A stretch of DNA of 64,000 bases from positions 106,281-170,280 of the forward strand of contig VWYX01000899.1 in assembly GCA_013396525.1 (NCBI GenBank). The letters run 5' to 3'. This DNA is from Chaetorhynchus papuensis (Eukaryota > Chordata > Aves > Passeriformes > Rhipiduridae). Every line of letters begins with the position of its first letter. The first letter of the stretch is position 1. Below the pieces are notes generated by a model. It made no database searches. It saw nothing but the letters and a program-made list of their open reading frames with translations, and was not told the DNA's origin. Of the stretch, positions 47,921-60,430 are shown in pieces. The position numbers were made by a program, and so were the translations under genes.

Positions 47921-49749
47921 CAATTTTTGTCTGGATGCATTACCCAGGACGTGCTCAGCAGACCTCAGCTCTGCTAGGCCTGGAATCAGCGCCTTCCTGC
48001 TGTAAATTTCTGCCCTCTGTCCCTCTGTGGTGGCTTACCTTATGGCAAGTTCCTTCTGTGGCTTTGGCAGTGTTTTTGGACAGGCAGCTGTATTTTTTAA
48101 GTCCTTTTAAGAGGCACAGCAGGGAGACAGAGATGTGAAAATGCCCCACAGTTTCTATTTTCTCTTGCCTCTTGGGGAGATGGGGAAAGACCAATCTGGT
48201 TTTTGCCAAGTGGTCCAGCTGAGGAATCCAGCGTCCCAGCAAGATTTCAAAATGGTTTCTCAGCAACCAAGCCTCCACACTGAATGGATATTGTGCCTCA
48301 GATAAAAGGTATTTTAAAGGAGCTGAATGAACACCGGGTTTTGGATTGTACGCTCACCAGGGCGCCGTGCAGGACACGAACTCTGTGCCGTGCCTGGCCT
48401 GCTCCTGATACTGCTGCAGGAAATGGTGTGGAATGGGATAGCAAAACTGGAGAGACACCCAGGTCTCCATCCAGGGCACACTGCTGCTGCAGCTGAGGGA
48501 ATCCGAGTGTGAAATGCCAGCCCAGCATGTGGGAACCTGCGGAGCTGAGCTGCAAGCCAAGCACGGTGAGAGAGGGGGAGCAGGGCAGCCATGGGCCAGC
48601 AGCAAGACTCAAAGTTCTCTCCCTGTGTCCCTGCTGTACTTGTCAATCCAGTCCCGAGTCCACACGGGTCCCCAGAGATGCCTGAGGGCTGTGGGCTCTG
48701 CAGACTGAGCAGGCTCCTCCCCACAGGCTGGGGAGGGGAACGTCTCAGCATGGTTTCTTCTGAGAGATGCTGCAAATGATAGGACTGGTGACAGACTGAA
48801 TACAGAAAGCGTTGCAGCCTCGAGCAAACCCAGAGCCAGAAGGGCCACACCATTATGCCATTAGTCAGAGCAGATGCTTGTGGTAGTGGCAGTGACCTGA
48901 AACTGCTCATCTTGTTACTCAGGGAGGGCCTCAGCCATGGGGCTGGCAAGTGTGGAATAAATAAACCAGGCTCTTCTTTCCTTCCTGAGCTGCCTGCCAC
49001 ATGCAACTCTCACTTCAGGCAGAGAGAACAGTGAAGCAGTGGTGACAGCTGACACAGTGCCCTTCACAGCCAAACCACTGCTGGAAACAGCTGCTGAAAC
49101 ACATTTTGCGTAAAGATGGCTTAGTCAGGGGCTTGTAGCTTTTATGTCCTTTACTCAGACTCTACTCCTCTGCCTTTTTCTGAGGTTCCATTTTACCTTT
49201 ATGCCACCAAGCACCTTGGGGCAGCGGTCCCAGGTTGCCACTGGCGTGTCCACCTTCACATGCAATTGAACAAGAAGTTAATGCCTTTCCTCCTTGGCCC
49301 CCAGCACACTGACTCGTGGGCCAGGCATCCCACAGGAGTCAGGTGCCCATATTCTCTCCTTTAGGGCCCCTCTCTGCTCCAGGACTGGCACATCTACTGG
49401 AGCAGGTGCAAACATCTGGAACTGCTGCTGTGAGAACAGGCTCAGCCTCCACACTCGGAGAAAGAGCAGCTGGAGAGGTTTTGCTTTCTCTCCTTGAAGA
49501 GGAGGTGGAGAAAGGGCTGTGATCTACAAGTTGGGCAGTAAAGAAGGGTCCACTGCAGACATTCTCCAGCCCCCTTCCCAGGCCATCCATCTTGTCTGGC
49601 ATAGGACACCCCAGAATCTCCTGTTTAATGTAAGTTATGCCCATCTCCTAGGAGGTGACTCTCCCTCTTACAGTCCCACCCTTCACAGTGAGTGTCATTC
49701 AGGGTAGAATTTGCAAGGTCTACTACAGCCTCATTGAAAAACATCCTTT

Positions 49750-49775
49750 AAAAAACAAAAACAAAAACAAAAACA
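49750..49775. repeat. (CAAAAA)4 microsatellite
   Basis: About four 6-bp units. Confidence 0.93.
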
Positions 49776-52622
49776 TAAAAAAACCATGTCCAAGACTTGG
49801 TCAAAACACTGTTTGGACAAAGTGAACTGTGTGGAAACTTCCAACAGTTCTCAATGGAAATGACAACACCTGCAACCAAAGTGTGCCCCTGCCTTTGGAA
49901 AGTGTATGGACAACTGTAGGCACAAAGAAAAGTCCTCCTGGATGAAAATTGAATTTTTTTTTTTTACCATCGCCTCTCTGCCTCCCTGGCAATGTTGCAG
50001 GCAGGCACTTACTGGAAGCTCTAAGTAAAGCCATGAAACACTTGGCTGCAGCAGTCAGCATCAGAATGCCTTTGCAATTTTCATTTAATCAGCTGGCAGC
50101 TGTATTGAGAGAGATGGGTCTGCAAAGGCATGTGTGCCCGAGGAGCTCTGACACACAGCTCCTGGCAGGCACAGACGCCCTGCTCCCAGACAGACTGCAA
50201 CAGGACGTGTGGCTGGGAAGGGCTGGAAGGGCTTTGGCAGCACCTGGAGCACACACCTGAGGCAGCAGAAGTAGATAGTGGGTCTTCAAGAAGAGAAGGT
50301 GGCCTTGGAGCACCCCCTGAAATGCTGCACAGGCCTGTCCTCTTATTGGGAAGTCTGTATCCATACCCAGCTCCCTCCTAATCCCTGCCAGGTTATGCTG
50401 AGAATGGTCCCTACTTGCCCTCCTGTCTGTGATTTGGCTCCACTTTAAAATCCAAATATAAACAGGCAAAACTTTAAAAGCTACTGCTGCAGCCATGTCA
50501 AACTACACGGTGTTTATAGTTAACTTAATTATTCTTAATTGTTTTACTAACAACAGGCAGGATGTCATTAATGTGGCTAAAAACCCAATCAGACCAAAAA
50601 GCTCCCTGTATTTTACTGTGTATATCAAGAACATGAGATAACACATGAGGACAGATTTTTGCCCAGTTTTCCCAAAGAAACACTTTTGTCTCTGTCAGCA
50701 GCTGCTGTCCTGCCATTTTCCCTCCTTTAGCATTTTTCCAGTGTTGTGTCCCGAGCTGGTTTGATATGAAAGATACAAAAATGCTGATTACTGTCAAACA
50801 CCATGAATATAGGCAGGTGGATAGAGAGGAGAAAATTCAACAACAACATGGCAAACATTATTAGCTGTGATTTCGTATTTACTTTAAAAGCTTTAGCGAG
50901 AATATAAAAGTGTTTTGAGCATCAGACTGGACCTCTAAGGTCCTATTTTATGACATCCAATACCACATTCTTCTAAGATGTTCCAATTCAGCTTAGAGTG
51001 TACTTTTCTGTTCATGTGGTTCCTTTGTTCTGCCCAGAACAGAAGCCCATATGAGGGGAAAAAACAGCATTTCTATGACAAGACCTATTTTCCATAAAAC
51101 CATAGGGGCTGTCATTAAATCTTATTTGCATTCTCTCATTATTTATCCCCCTTGACTCTGCATTCCCTTTCTTTTGCATTGCTTTGTGCTGGGGGGCTCA
51201 GTGTTACTTGGATCTCCAACACCATCACTGGGGATTGTTCTGGGTACTCTGAGATGAGTGAAGCTCCTTTCCTGCCAGTTTTTCCATCCTGGGATTCCTC
51301 CAAATGGTAAGTCTCAGCCAGACCAGACAGCGGCAGGAAAGACTCAGGAGAGGTTCATAAACAGCCCTCTCCTTTTCTGCAGGAAAGGAGAGATTTTGTC
51401 CCACCTTACAGCCTTTGCAGCAAACAAAATGTCTGTTCTCCCTTTGGCTTTTCTCAGCAAGTGCTGCTCCCTCTCAACTGGAGATCCCACAACCCTTCAG
51501 CCACTGAATTATTCCTCTCCTTGAACGACTGGCAATGCTGCCTGGAGCAGGGCAGATGCAAAACTGCCCACTTGTAAAGGGAGGTGTGAAAAAGACCAGA
51601 AAAATGTTGCCTTCCTTCACAAATCACAGGTGAAAAACTCTGTCCTCTTGCCAGAAACGCAGAAGTTTCCTGGGGAGAGCAGCTGGATGGTCAGCAGGGA
51701 AAATCCTCACCAATTTGTACCCATCCAGGTGCCAACATCAATTGCACCACACGCATGAATTTCCAGTTTGATGTTTTCTACAAATTGGATCTACCCTCAG
51801 GAGCTGCGAAAAAACCTTTTTCCTCCTCAACCTGAGAGATTCAGCTGGAGCATCTGGGGAGCTCCAAAAAGGTTTTTAGCAACACCAGGCAAGAGGAGGC
51901 AAATTCTCAGTCTGTTAAGCATTATGTCCCCATTGGCATCAACAGGCTCTGGCCATTCACAGCAGCTGACGCTGGGTCTGGCACCAGAAACTCTCCAGCT
52001 TTACTTTTATGAGATCTTGAGATGTACTTGTGGCTCACAGCAGAGCTCTGTGCCAATGTCTCCTTGCAAAAAAAAAAACCCCAGTGTGTTAGTTTAACAT
52101 TATTAGTAAATATTTAGCTCTGCTGCAGCAGCATTTTGTGGTTATTTAATACCTCCAGGGACAACTTTCTTAAAATAATAGGTGAGGTGCTGGGATTTGA
52201 GAGAGCTGAGTGTAATTCTCTGCTGTAGCAGATTCAGATCTTTGGCAGATCAAAGAGCAATGCTCTGCTGTGATAGGCTATCTGTGTGTATCCCAAACCC
52301 TTGGGAGAGGGGGTGCAGAGTACTGGAATTATGGATATACAGTTATTTTGTGTGAAAGCATAGAAAGCAGTTCAAATGTGAACAGGGTGATAAAACATCA
52401 GAGTTTCCAGGAAAGCCCAGTGAACCCCAAAACACAAAAAAAGGGCATTAAGTTGCCTTGTCTCCAATGTGAACACAAGAATATTTTTCCAATCAGCAAA
52501 AACTGATTATCCAAGCACTCAGGTGAGGCCTGTGTGGTTATAAAAAAGGAGTCAAGATCTGGGTTCTACACAGAAACATATTCAGGTCCTGTCCTGCAGA
52601 TTTTAAAGGTCTATGAGCAAAT

Positions 52623-52658
52623 AGCCGGTAATTCCCACGTGTGTGGAGTTACCCGGCT
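52623..52658. repeat. imperfect inverted repeat (hairpin) with E-box core
   Basis: The arms AGCCGG-TAATTCC and GGAGTTACCCGGCT pair with one bulge and one mismatch around a CACGTGTG core containing the E-box CACGTG. It is CpG-containing in a CpG-poor region. It is too short to be a miRNA precursor by itself and has no obvious transposon body. Confidence 0.75.
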
Positions 52659-53231
52659 TGTAAATGTATGTACCTTATAAAATGCTGGATTTGTTTGGTC
52701 TCTTTTGTTATCAAAAATCCCCTAGGGAATATTTATCCTGCCTTTGCATGGAGATAGTGGGGAGAACAAGTTTTTAGTTCTAGAATATCTCCATGGGCTG
52801 GGCTTCATGCAAAGATATCAGGTCTAGACACGAAACATGGTGTCCTGATGCAGCATTTGAATCTGTCTCCAGCCTGCTTGTGGAGATGTGCCCATGAAAA
52901 ATTCCTGTCTTCTCCAAGAACCATTTCATCAGAACTGAGAGGAGATGGTGACATGGTTTGGATGGCCAGCATCTCTGAGCCAGGAAAGTCACTTTTCAGC
53001 CTGGCTTCTCCAGTACTCCCAGCTTTCATGTTTAGCCTGCAAAATAAAGCAAATAAAGCAAAAACATCACAAAGAATCAAACAGCTACCTTAAAATAACA
53101 TATGAGAGGAGAGGAGACTCTAGGTTGATGGTGAACGGTCCATGAGAATAAGAACACACCCCTCAACCCCACTGCAGTGCCATGGTTCCTTCAGCTGGGC
53201 ATGCAGAGCCTCTCTTCTGGGAAGGAAAAGG

Positions 53232-53265
53232 GATTGATTGATTAATTAATTAGTTAATTAGTTAA
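53232..53265. repeat. (GATT)/(AATT)/(AGTT) tetranucleotide array
   Basis: About eight 4-bp units that drift from GATT to AATT to AGTT. Its end contains GTTAAC. Confidence 0.92.
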
Positions 53266-53566
53266 CATGTAGCAATGTGAGGGTGGGGAAAGGCTGCAAG
53301 ATAATCGTTACCATTATTATCAAAACCACAAAGCAGCTTCTCATAAATGCCCTCTTTATTTCTCATGTAAAGGATGTTGTCATTATCAGAAGAATTTTTC
53401 ATCTCAAAAATTTCTATTAAACAGCTTGGTACCAGGCTCCAATTTGAAACATATTCTATCTAGCAGACTATATGAAACAATGCCTAAATTACTTACAACA
53501 AAGATTTAAAGCACAAAAACCATGACAAATCCATCTGAATTTAATGGATGGATGCAGAACATGCTG

Positions 53567-53602
53567 CATAAATACCTTTGTATTTCATAAATACCTTTGT
53601 AT
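53567..53602. repeat. 17-bp direct duplication
   Basis: CATAAATACCTTTGTAT occurs at 53567-53583 and again at 53586-53602, separated by two bases. Probably a slippage duplication. Confidence 0.93.
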
Positions 53603-55017
53603 CCCAGCCTTTCTTTGCCCTTCCTATAAAATGTTTTTATGATGACAACTTTATTGGTGCTGAAATTGCTCCTTTCCTGACTTTCAGATCACAAGAACTT
53701 TGTTTGCCTTTCGTGTATTACCCATTATTATTTTGCCTCCTTAACATAATGCTATCCATTATTTCCCTTTATCTACAAAGATTATTTTCCCACAGTCATG
53801 TCTCCTCTGTCCAGTGCAGGGGCATGGCTGGGCTGGTTGTGCAGTAGCAAATATAACACCAACACACCTCAGCCTCATCCCTGAGGGAGAGGTGATGAGC
53901 TGCAGGGACCATCCCTTCCAGGACCTTTGTCTCATATCAGTTGATATAAAAGGTCTGTTTGTGTTGGGGCAGCTCCATAGGTGCCACCAGCAATACATCA
54001 GTGAAGCTGCTTTTTTTGTCCAATGTGTTTCTTTTTTCTTTCCTGACCTTTCCTTTGGCACCGTTGCATTGGAAATCAATGGCAAGTTTTATGTTCTGGT
54101 TTTTTAGCTTTGCTGTCGCTGCCCAAAATTGGCAAGAGAGAGAAAATTGACAAAAGCTTTAACAGGCGTTTGGCAGGCAAAAAAAATTAACCCACATGCT
54201 GGTTTTTTTTAAAAAAATCTCACAAGCCATTCTGTGGCAGAAGTCTGGGCTGGCGTTACAGCTCTGGGAGCTCACGAAATTGCTCCTGCAAGCAGTGTGC
54301 ATGCCTCTGTATTTAGTGTGATGTGGCTGGAATCACAGAACAGCAGCCAAGCAGAGGTGATGCTCCAGACCTTTGTAAGGAGATGTGTTTGTGTCGCTAA
54401 TACAGCTCGAGCACTTCTAAGGCATTGGATGTTGCTCACGTTTGGCAAGCAAGCAGGAAAGCACTTGCTGAGCCATTATCTGCCAAGCTGCTGGGCTCAC
54501 ATAAACCAATTTTCTGTAGCTACATCTGTGAGCCGTTCTGGCATCTCTGTCCTGTCTCCAATGTATCTCCTTGATCACGTCTTTAAGGGACCCAAGGAAT
54601 GCTTAAAAAGGGAATGTGACTTCATCTCTCTCAGATTTTGGGCATATTTGTGCTCAGATCACGAGCAGATAAGGAAGCTGTTTGCATCCCCTTGGGCAGT
54701 GAGGGATCAGGCTTTTCCAGTAGCTCCTTTTTGAGTGTACCAGTAGAAAGGTTAGAAGATAATTATTCCTACTTAGGGCAATATAGGTGCTTAGTGCACA
54801 TTTTCCAAGGAAATAGCACTGCAAACCAAGATGGGAAAAGACCTGGTTAAAGAATATTTAGAGTAGTTATGACATCCTGAGGAAAAGCTGAAGTCTTTCC
54901 TCCTGCACTTCGCAGTCAGGTGAGAAGATCCCTGCACATTTAGGGGTTATCTCTGTAAGTTCTCTGTGCCTGAGAAATCAAGGAAGGCAAGCAGAGGAGT
55001 TCATCTTTCATGAGAGC

Positions 55018-55450
55018 ATGAAGAACCAAGGAAATTGCAGTAATCTAATACCCAGAAAGGCAGAAGATAAAATTATTAAACGGTATCTGAGTAGTCATCT
55101 AGGGAATAAACTGATAAAAACAGCCAGCATAGATTATTCAAGAACCTACTTTCTCAAACCATTTCTAATTTCATTCCTTGTCAGAGCAACCAGCCAAGTG
55201 GATAAAGAGGAGGCAGCAGATGAGATATGTCTTGAATTTATTAAGGGTATGACATTGTCTTGCATGACATTCTCTTAAGCAAAGAGAGAAATACGGCCCA
55301 GCAGCTGCACTCATAAAACTTGTGGATGGCTCTGTGTCGAGAACAGCACCAAGAACTTTGGAGGGCAGGATTAGCAAAGGCTGGATTAGCCAGAGAAATA
55401 GCAGAAATCAGTGTAGATGATTTCAGTAAAGACAAGAGCAAAGGCATTCA
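55018..55450 (+). mobile_element. ancient CR1 LINE ORF2 (reverse transcriptase) fragment
   Basis: Two collinear pieces of CR1 ORF2 are recognisable. In 55018-55250 the frame reads ...GNKLIKTASIDYSRTYF..., then RATSQVDKEEAADEICLEF, matching the RT region just before motif A of CR1. A one-base deletion near 55245-55250 shifts frame; the next frame reads DIVLHDILLSK from 55251, the expected continuation. The second piece, from AGAACTTTGGAGGGCAGGAT (55351) to AGTAAAGACAAGAGCAAAGG (~55445), matches CR1 downstream of the catalytic FADD box. The stretch in between, including that box, is deleted. With a frameshift, an internal deletion and high divergence, it is an old inactive copy. It encodes no host gene despite its 86-codon open frame. 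Confidence 0.82.
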
Positions 55451-55990
55451 GGCAGCTGTGAATGATTTCTTCTGGGGTATCTGCCACTGCAACGTGAGGG
55501 GTTTTGCTGCAGCAGTTCTTTAGGAAATGTTTGCCCTTCATCAGAATGAATTGTGCACTTTCTTTCCTTGAATGGTCACTGGAAAAGCACAAACCTCTCA
55601 GACTTCATTTCTCCAAAAAAAGCTGAAATTTCTCCATGCAGGTTTGCTCCTCAGTAGTTCCAGCCCCAAACTGACCACTGCCCAACTCTTAGTTTAGATG
55701 GTGTATTCAAACATCTAGGGCTGTATTTTTCAGCTAGCTAGAACTCATGGAAAAGAGCATCACTAACAAAACCCACATTTCCTGTGGCAGAGGAGAAGAT
55801 GTTCACTTGGGATGAATCTTTCAGAGTAAGCAATTAATTAACCATGGCATTCTTCAGTGCTGAGTCCCCAGTTCTGACTGAAAAGTAGAGGAAAGGGCAT
55901 TGCTGTGGAGTTAAATGCTTTGGCTTTATATTGCAGTAGACACTTACCTTTACCCTTTTCATTTTTGAAGGATGCAGCTGAACTAAATAA

Positions 55991-56019
55991 AATAAAGGAT
56001 GCTGGAATAAAGGATGCTG
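55991..56019. repeat. 14-bp direct duplication
   Basis: AATAAAGGATGCTG is present twice (55991-56004 and 56006-56019), separated by one base. Confidence 0.92.
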
Positions 56020-56172
56020 TGAAAATAAATACAGCAGACAATAGCAAATTGCTGGATTGAGCAGCGTATGCCAAAGCATATGCCAGAGACTCTTCATGCC
56101 AAAAACACTAAGCTGCTACCAAAGCTGTATAAATTCTTATTAAAACGTACAACAATAGTTTAGGATATCTAT

Positions 56173-56186
56173 AAAAAAAAAAAAAA
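56173..56186. repeat. poly-A tract (14 A)
   Basis: A simple A run following TATCTAT. Confidence 0.95.
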
Positions 56187-57599
56187 TCTGCTAGATTTGG
56201 TGATCAGTAATAGCAGGACCTGCTTGTCCTGTTTCAACAGCAGGAGTCACCACAGCACCAACTGAGCCCAGGGTCAGGAAGCAGGGACAATAATCAGAGA
56301 CACATCTTTTCCTTCAGTTTTCATATATGTGACACAGCTCACACAGAAATACACCACTGCTGCTTACGGAGAAAGAAGACAACAAATAGACTTGGTTGGA
56401 GAATTATACTTTTTGAGGAAATATTTAGGCGGACAACTTATTTTTCCAGTCCATGTTGAACAGAGCAGGAAGGAGGGAGAAGAAGGAGCGCCAGAAAAAA
56501 AACCCTACATGAAAACTCGTTGTTGGGTGTTTGGTATACATTCATTCATTGACATTAAAACATTCAAAAAACACAAGTAAGAAAGCCTAATTAAATCAAA
56601 AACCATTTTCCACTCAAAAATACCAAGTAATTCTTCAAGGAAGTACCAATGCCTTAAATGAAGGTTTTTCCTGTGAGCTCTGCAGGGTTCATTCTACGTT
56701 CCCAGTGCAGACATTTTGGTCACTGCACCACCACCTGCTCTTAGCTTGTCTTTTGCAGGGAAGGTAAAAGCCCTGAAAATTGGCAGTACAGCAGTATAGA
56801 CACCCCTAGCAATCCAAGGCAGTTCTGCACTAACCACTTACAAACAGTCTGAAAAGCAGGAAAATCAAGTTGTATTTCAAGACATGTTTAGATATAAAAC
56901 CTGGGAGCACATTTATGTATTTCCAAGAAATGTATATCCTGGAGCTCAGGTTAAACACACACAGACTTTGCCTGTTATTTCTAGTATAAATTATAAACTT
57001 GCTTTTGTCTTTTCCCCTTGAGGGCCTTTGAAAAAGTTAATTGTTCCTGACTTCTTGCCAGTATTACCTCAGTAAATACAATATATGTGCATTGGCAAGT
57101 GCCTTGCACTGTGCACGTGTCAATTGTAATAGATCAATAAATTATTTCCCTGCAATCTCCGATCTAGGATACATTCCACAGAGTTTGCAGAGAGCATATC
57201 ACTCTGTGGAGGTGCTGGTGTACGACCACATCTGTAAACATATTAAAAGATTCAGAAAGATGTAAAAATAATTTTTAGCTGGACAGCCTTCTGTATTGGG
57301 TGTCTCCAGCAAAGCTGGATGACTTTTTAACTCAGGAACTCTGCCCAAGGCATGGCTAGCTGTGCCTGGAGATGGGCTTCCCAAAGGGAGGAAGAAGAGC
57401 ACAACATCATAACCTCAGTGCAGCTGTTTGCTCTGGATCTCAAGGTGCCCTGACTCTCCCAGGCAGAAATTCCACTGTGCAGCCCAAGCTACACAGCCAC
57501 TTGTTTCTGGACTTCCAGCTGGGTGCCCATATCATCACACTCCACACCCTGTCAGGAGTGTCCCGGGGTCTCCAGCTGCTTTCCCATGGCAGGTTAGAG

Positions 57600-57920
57600 C
57601 AGTAACATCCTTCAAGTCTTTCATTTCAATGCCTGCATCATCAGAGGCTCACTCCAATGTAAGTCAGAGGATAACTTGATCCATTGCAAAATTATGGCTG
57701 AGTTAGCTCATCATTTCCCCCTTTCACGGCTGCATTCATTGCTCCTTCCCATTTGTCAGTTTGGCAATTTCTTTGTCAAAATTCTCCTCTGCCATTTCGA
57801 GGTCAGAAGTTCCCCAGTACTGTGGCAGTTTTTTGGGTCCAATTAGAGATTAATTGCTCGTCAGGAAGATGTCAGAATTACTGAAGCACAATTAACCCTC
57901 ATTGTTTCCAGTGGCAGGAC
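57600..57920. other. candidate conserved non-coding element
   Basis: Dense with TAATTG/AATTAGAGATTAATTGC, TCCATTGCAAAATTATGG, TTTGTCA repeats and GCACAATTAACCC. CpG-poor, repeat-free and markedly different from the GC-richer sequence before it. Regulatory function is inferred from texture only. Confidence 0.3.
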
Positions 57921-59099
57921 AAGTCCAACCAGCCCCAGGTGAAATCCCCTCGCTCTCTAAATCCCAGTTATGCTCACATTTGCTGTTATCAATATGTGCA
58001 GCCTGACAGATGCATTTTTCTTAGGCTATGTGCAATCTCCATTTGCATGGTAATGAGGCCTTCCAAAGGCATTCAGCAGGTGAGAAGGGAGGTGAACTCC
58101 TTCCATCAGCACCCGTGCCTCGTGATCATTTTCAGGAACAGGAAATGCTCCAAGGGAGCTGTGCCTGAGCTTAAAGCTAAGACTTGCCACTACCAGTGAT
58201 GGGACAAGCTGCTGCCAAATCTGCTTGTGAATTAACCAGCCATATTTTAGGATACACTAATTTATATACACTCATACCATAATATTGCATTAGAATAGGG
58301 GACAGGAGACAAGGAATAATCATTTGACCAAGCTCTGGTGGGCTCTGACCCCAGTTCCCTAATGAGGCTGGTTTTTCATGCTGCACAGCAGCACTCATCT
58401 TCTTCTCTGCCTTTTGATGACTAACACCGAAGCTGCTGCCCAATTTAAAGCTCATCAGACACAACCTGAGCTCTGGAAGATAATTAAATTCCCTGGGTGC
58501 TGCCCCTCCTCCAGCTGTTTTCTCCTGGGCTATCCTTAGCATAGGTCACCTCGTGCATTCATGGGAGCCTCTGTTCTCCAGCCCTCCCTTACCCCTAAAT
58601 TTTCTCCATCGCTGTATTTCCAGGCTCATCAGCCCTAATCTGCTCTTCCATGCTTTCCTTGCCCAAAAGCTGACCCACTCCCACTGTCCCCATTGGAATT
58701 TGTTGAAGCACCTCCTAGAGACCCTCCTGAGGTGAGCAGACAGGTTTGCTCCCCACTGCCCAAGGTGTGGACTGACAGCAACCTCCTCCCACAGCCACGA
58801 CAATGATATTCTCCAGCACCTTCTCTAATGACTCCAAACAACAGATTTGTTTTTCCAGCACAGCTGGTGTTTATCCAGGCACCCACCATCTGTTCTCACA
58901 ACTTTCCTGGCACAGGTGCTGCTCGCAGGGTCCGGTGTTTCCTCCTCCTGGGATGGTGCAGAAAACCAGGTCCCAGCTGTTTTCCTTCTGCTGCCTGGTA
59001 GTTTGTCTGGGCTCACTGTTCCCATGCATTCCCACTATTTCATTGCATTAGCTCGTGAGTTATATAAAGGTAACGTTGTACAGAAACCCCTTTCCCCAG

Positions 59100-59420
59100 A
59101 CAGTGATTGAATTTTGCTTGTGTCATTAAAGGATTCGTTCCTCTGTTGTTTTCTGTAACAGCGAGTAATTCCCATTAAATATTAAGTAATTGATTTGCCA
59201 TATATGTCTGGGGGCTTTATTTTTTTTTTAAGTAATTGATTTATTTAGTCATTGCAATTACAGTAAATCAGCTAACTAAAAATAATGCCAAATAATTAGT
59301 TTACTTAGTATTTAAATACTACAAATTGCCATAAATGACTGCAAATTACTTGCACACAGGGCAAATTTTCTTATCACTTGCAGGAAATGGAATGATTAAT
59401 TTCCAAATGTTACTTATGTG
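59100..59420. other. candidate conserved non-coding element (homeodomain-rich)
   Basis: Within about 300 bp there are two AAGTAATTGATTT repeats (near 59184 and 59231) plus AATAATTAGTTTAC, CATTGCAATTACAG, ATAAATGACTGCAAATTAC and ATGATTAATTTCC. The repeated AATTGATTT and TAATTA cores suggest clustered homeodomain sites. A T9 tract splits the block. Confidence 0.35.
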
Positions 59421-60290
59421 TGCTGGTTTTTGGTGCTTTGCCATTGCCATTCCACCTAGTGAGCAATGCACAGGAAAATCTAGTTAGTGAGGCCGATCCC
59501 AGAGCACTGAGATCCCTGGTGGTCCTCTCCTCAGCTAAAGGAGGCAGTGTAAAGAGAGGTAAAAAAACCCTCGTGGCACTGATGTGGGGGTCTGAGCACC
59601 TTGCTAACAGGTTTAATCTCTCATGTGAGGATTTTCTGTTGTCTAATAAGGCTTCACTTCTCATTTTAGTTGTTTCACACACGTGAAATGTGGAAATTCT
59701 TGCAATGCCTCCCCTACAAGACCATCTCTTTGAGGAGGGGGGAAACCCTGTATGAACATATAACCTTTGTAATCTCTCAGCTACTGGTAAATCTGGTGGT
59801 AACTACCAAAAACAGCAAAAAGCGATGCAGAGAAGAGTAAGGGAGACAGATACTGATTAAAAAAAAAATCACAGTAGTTTTGTTTCTATAGGAAACCATG
59901 TGAATAAATAGGTTTCATGCCTTTCATCTACTAAGATGCCAAAGCATCTCTTTGCTGCTGAGGATGGGATTAAGCCAGACCCCCTCCAGTCTCTGCTGCC
60001 ACAGAGCTTTTTTCCCCTGAAAACTCAGTGCTGAGGATGGTAAAAATTCAGCCTAATTAGATTCAAAAGGACAAAACGGGGGGCTGTCTTGGCAGCCCCA
60101 CTTCTTTCATCTCAGTCCTTCCTGTGTTTATTTTTGAAGCGTTAGTGAAATGTCCTTGCCTTCTTGTCACAGCCCCTGTGGGAGCGAAGCAAGAACAGAG
60201 AGGAAGGGGCTTGGGAGAGTCCCAGATCAGATTTTACAAGCCCACCCCTAAAAAGCACTCAGGAATTTGCTCAGTTATAAAGCAGGTGAT

Positions 60291-60430
60291 CAAAGAATCA
60301 TAGAATCCTGGAACTGTTTGGGTTGGGAAGGAGTTTAAAGGTCCATGGGCAGGGATGGCACTCACTTGGGTCAGGTTGCTGAGGGCCCCATCCATCCTGG
60401 CCTTGAACACTTCCTGAGGGGAGAGGGTAC
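60291..60430 (-). mobile_element. CR1 LINE 3' tail, 5'-truncated
   Basis: CAAAGAATCATAGAATCCTG then GTTTGGGTTGGGAAGGAG, TTTAAAGGTCCATGGGCAGG, TCAGGTTGCTGAGGGCCCCA and TGGCCTTGAACACTTCCTG are the reversed CR1 3' end. The match fades after GGGGAGAGGG at about 60430, giving ~140 bp. A short deletion has removed the usual CCAACCCCCTGCC segment, since GGTCCATGGGCAGG is fused. Same orientation as the CR1 at 5991. Confidence 0.9.

Larger units (their letters stand above)
47921..55015. other. non-coding DNA with microsatellites, no gene seen
   Basis: GC-richer at 48300-49000, where a 230-codon minus-strand frame has no recognisable domain and is overlapped by other open frames. Simple repeats are at 49750-49775 and 53232-53265, a direct repeat at 53567-53602, and a hairpin-forming inverted repeat at 52623-52658. 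No exon is identified. Confidence 0.5.
55451..60290. other. non-coding DNA, motif-dense blocks, no gene seen
   Basis: It contains a 14-bp direct duplication at 55991-56019, an A14 run at 56173-56186, and two motif-dense AT-rich blocks (57600-57920 and 59100-59420). Open frames are short and none shows a domain. Confidence 0.5.

Noticed and set aside
48314..49006. 230-codon minus-strand open frame
   Set aside because: Longest gap-free frame, but Ser/Pro/Leu-rich with no domain, overlapped by open frames in other phases, and in a GC-richer patch where stops are rare.
54234..54734. 166-codon plus-strand open frame
   Set aside because: No domain; lies just upstream of decayed CR1 sequence and could be unrelated unique DNA.
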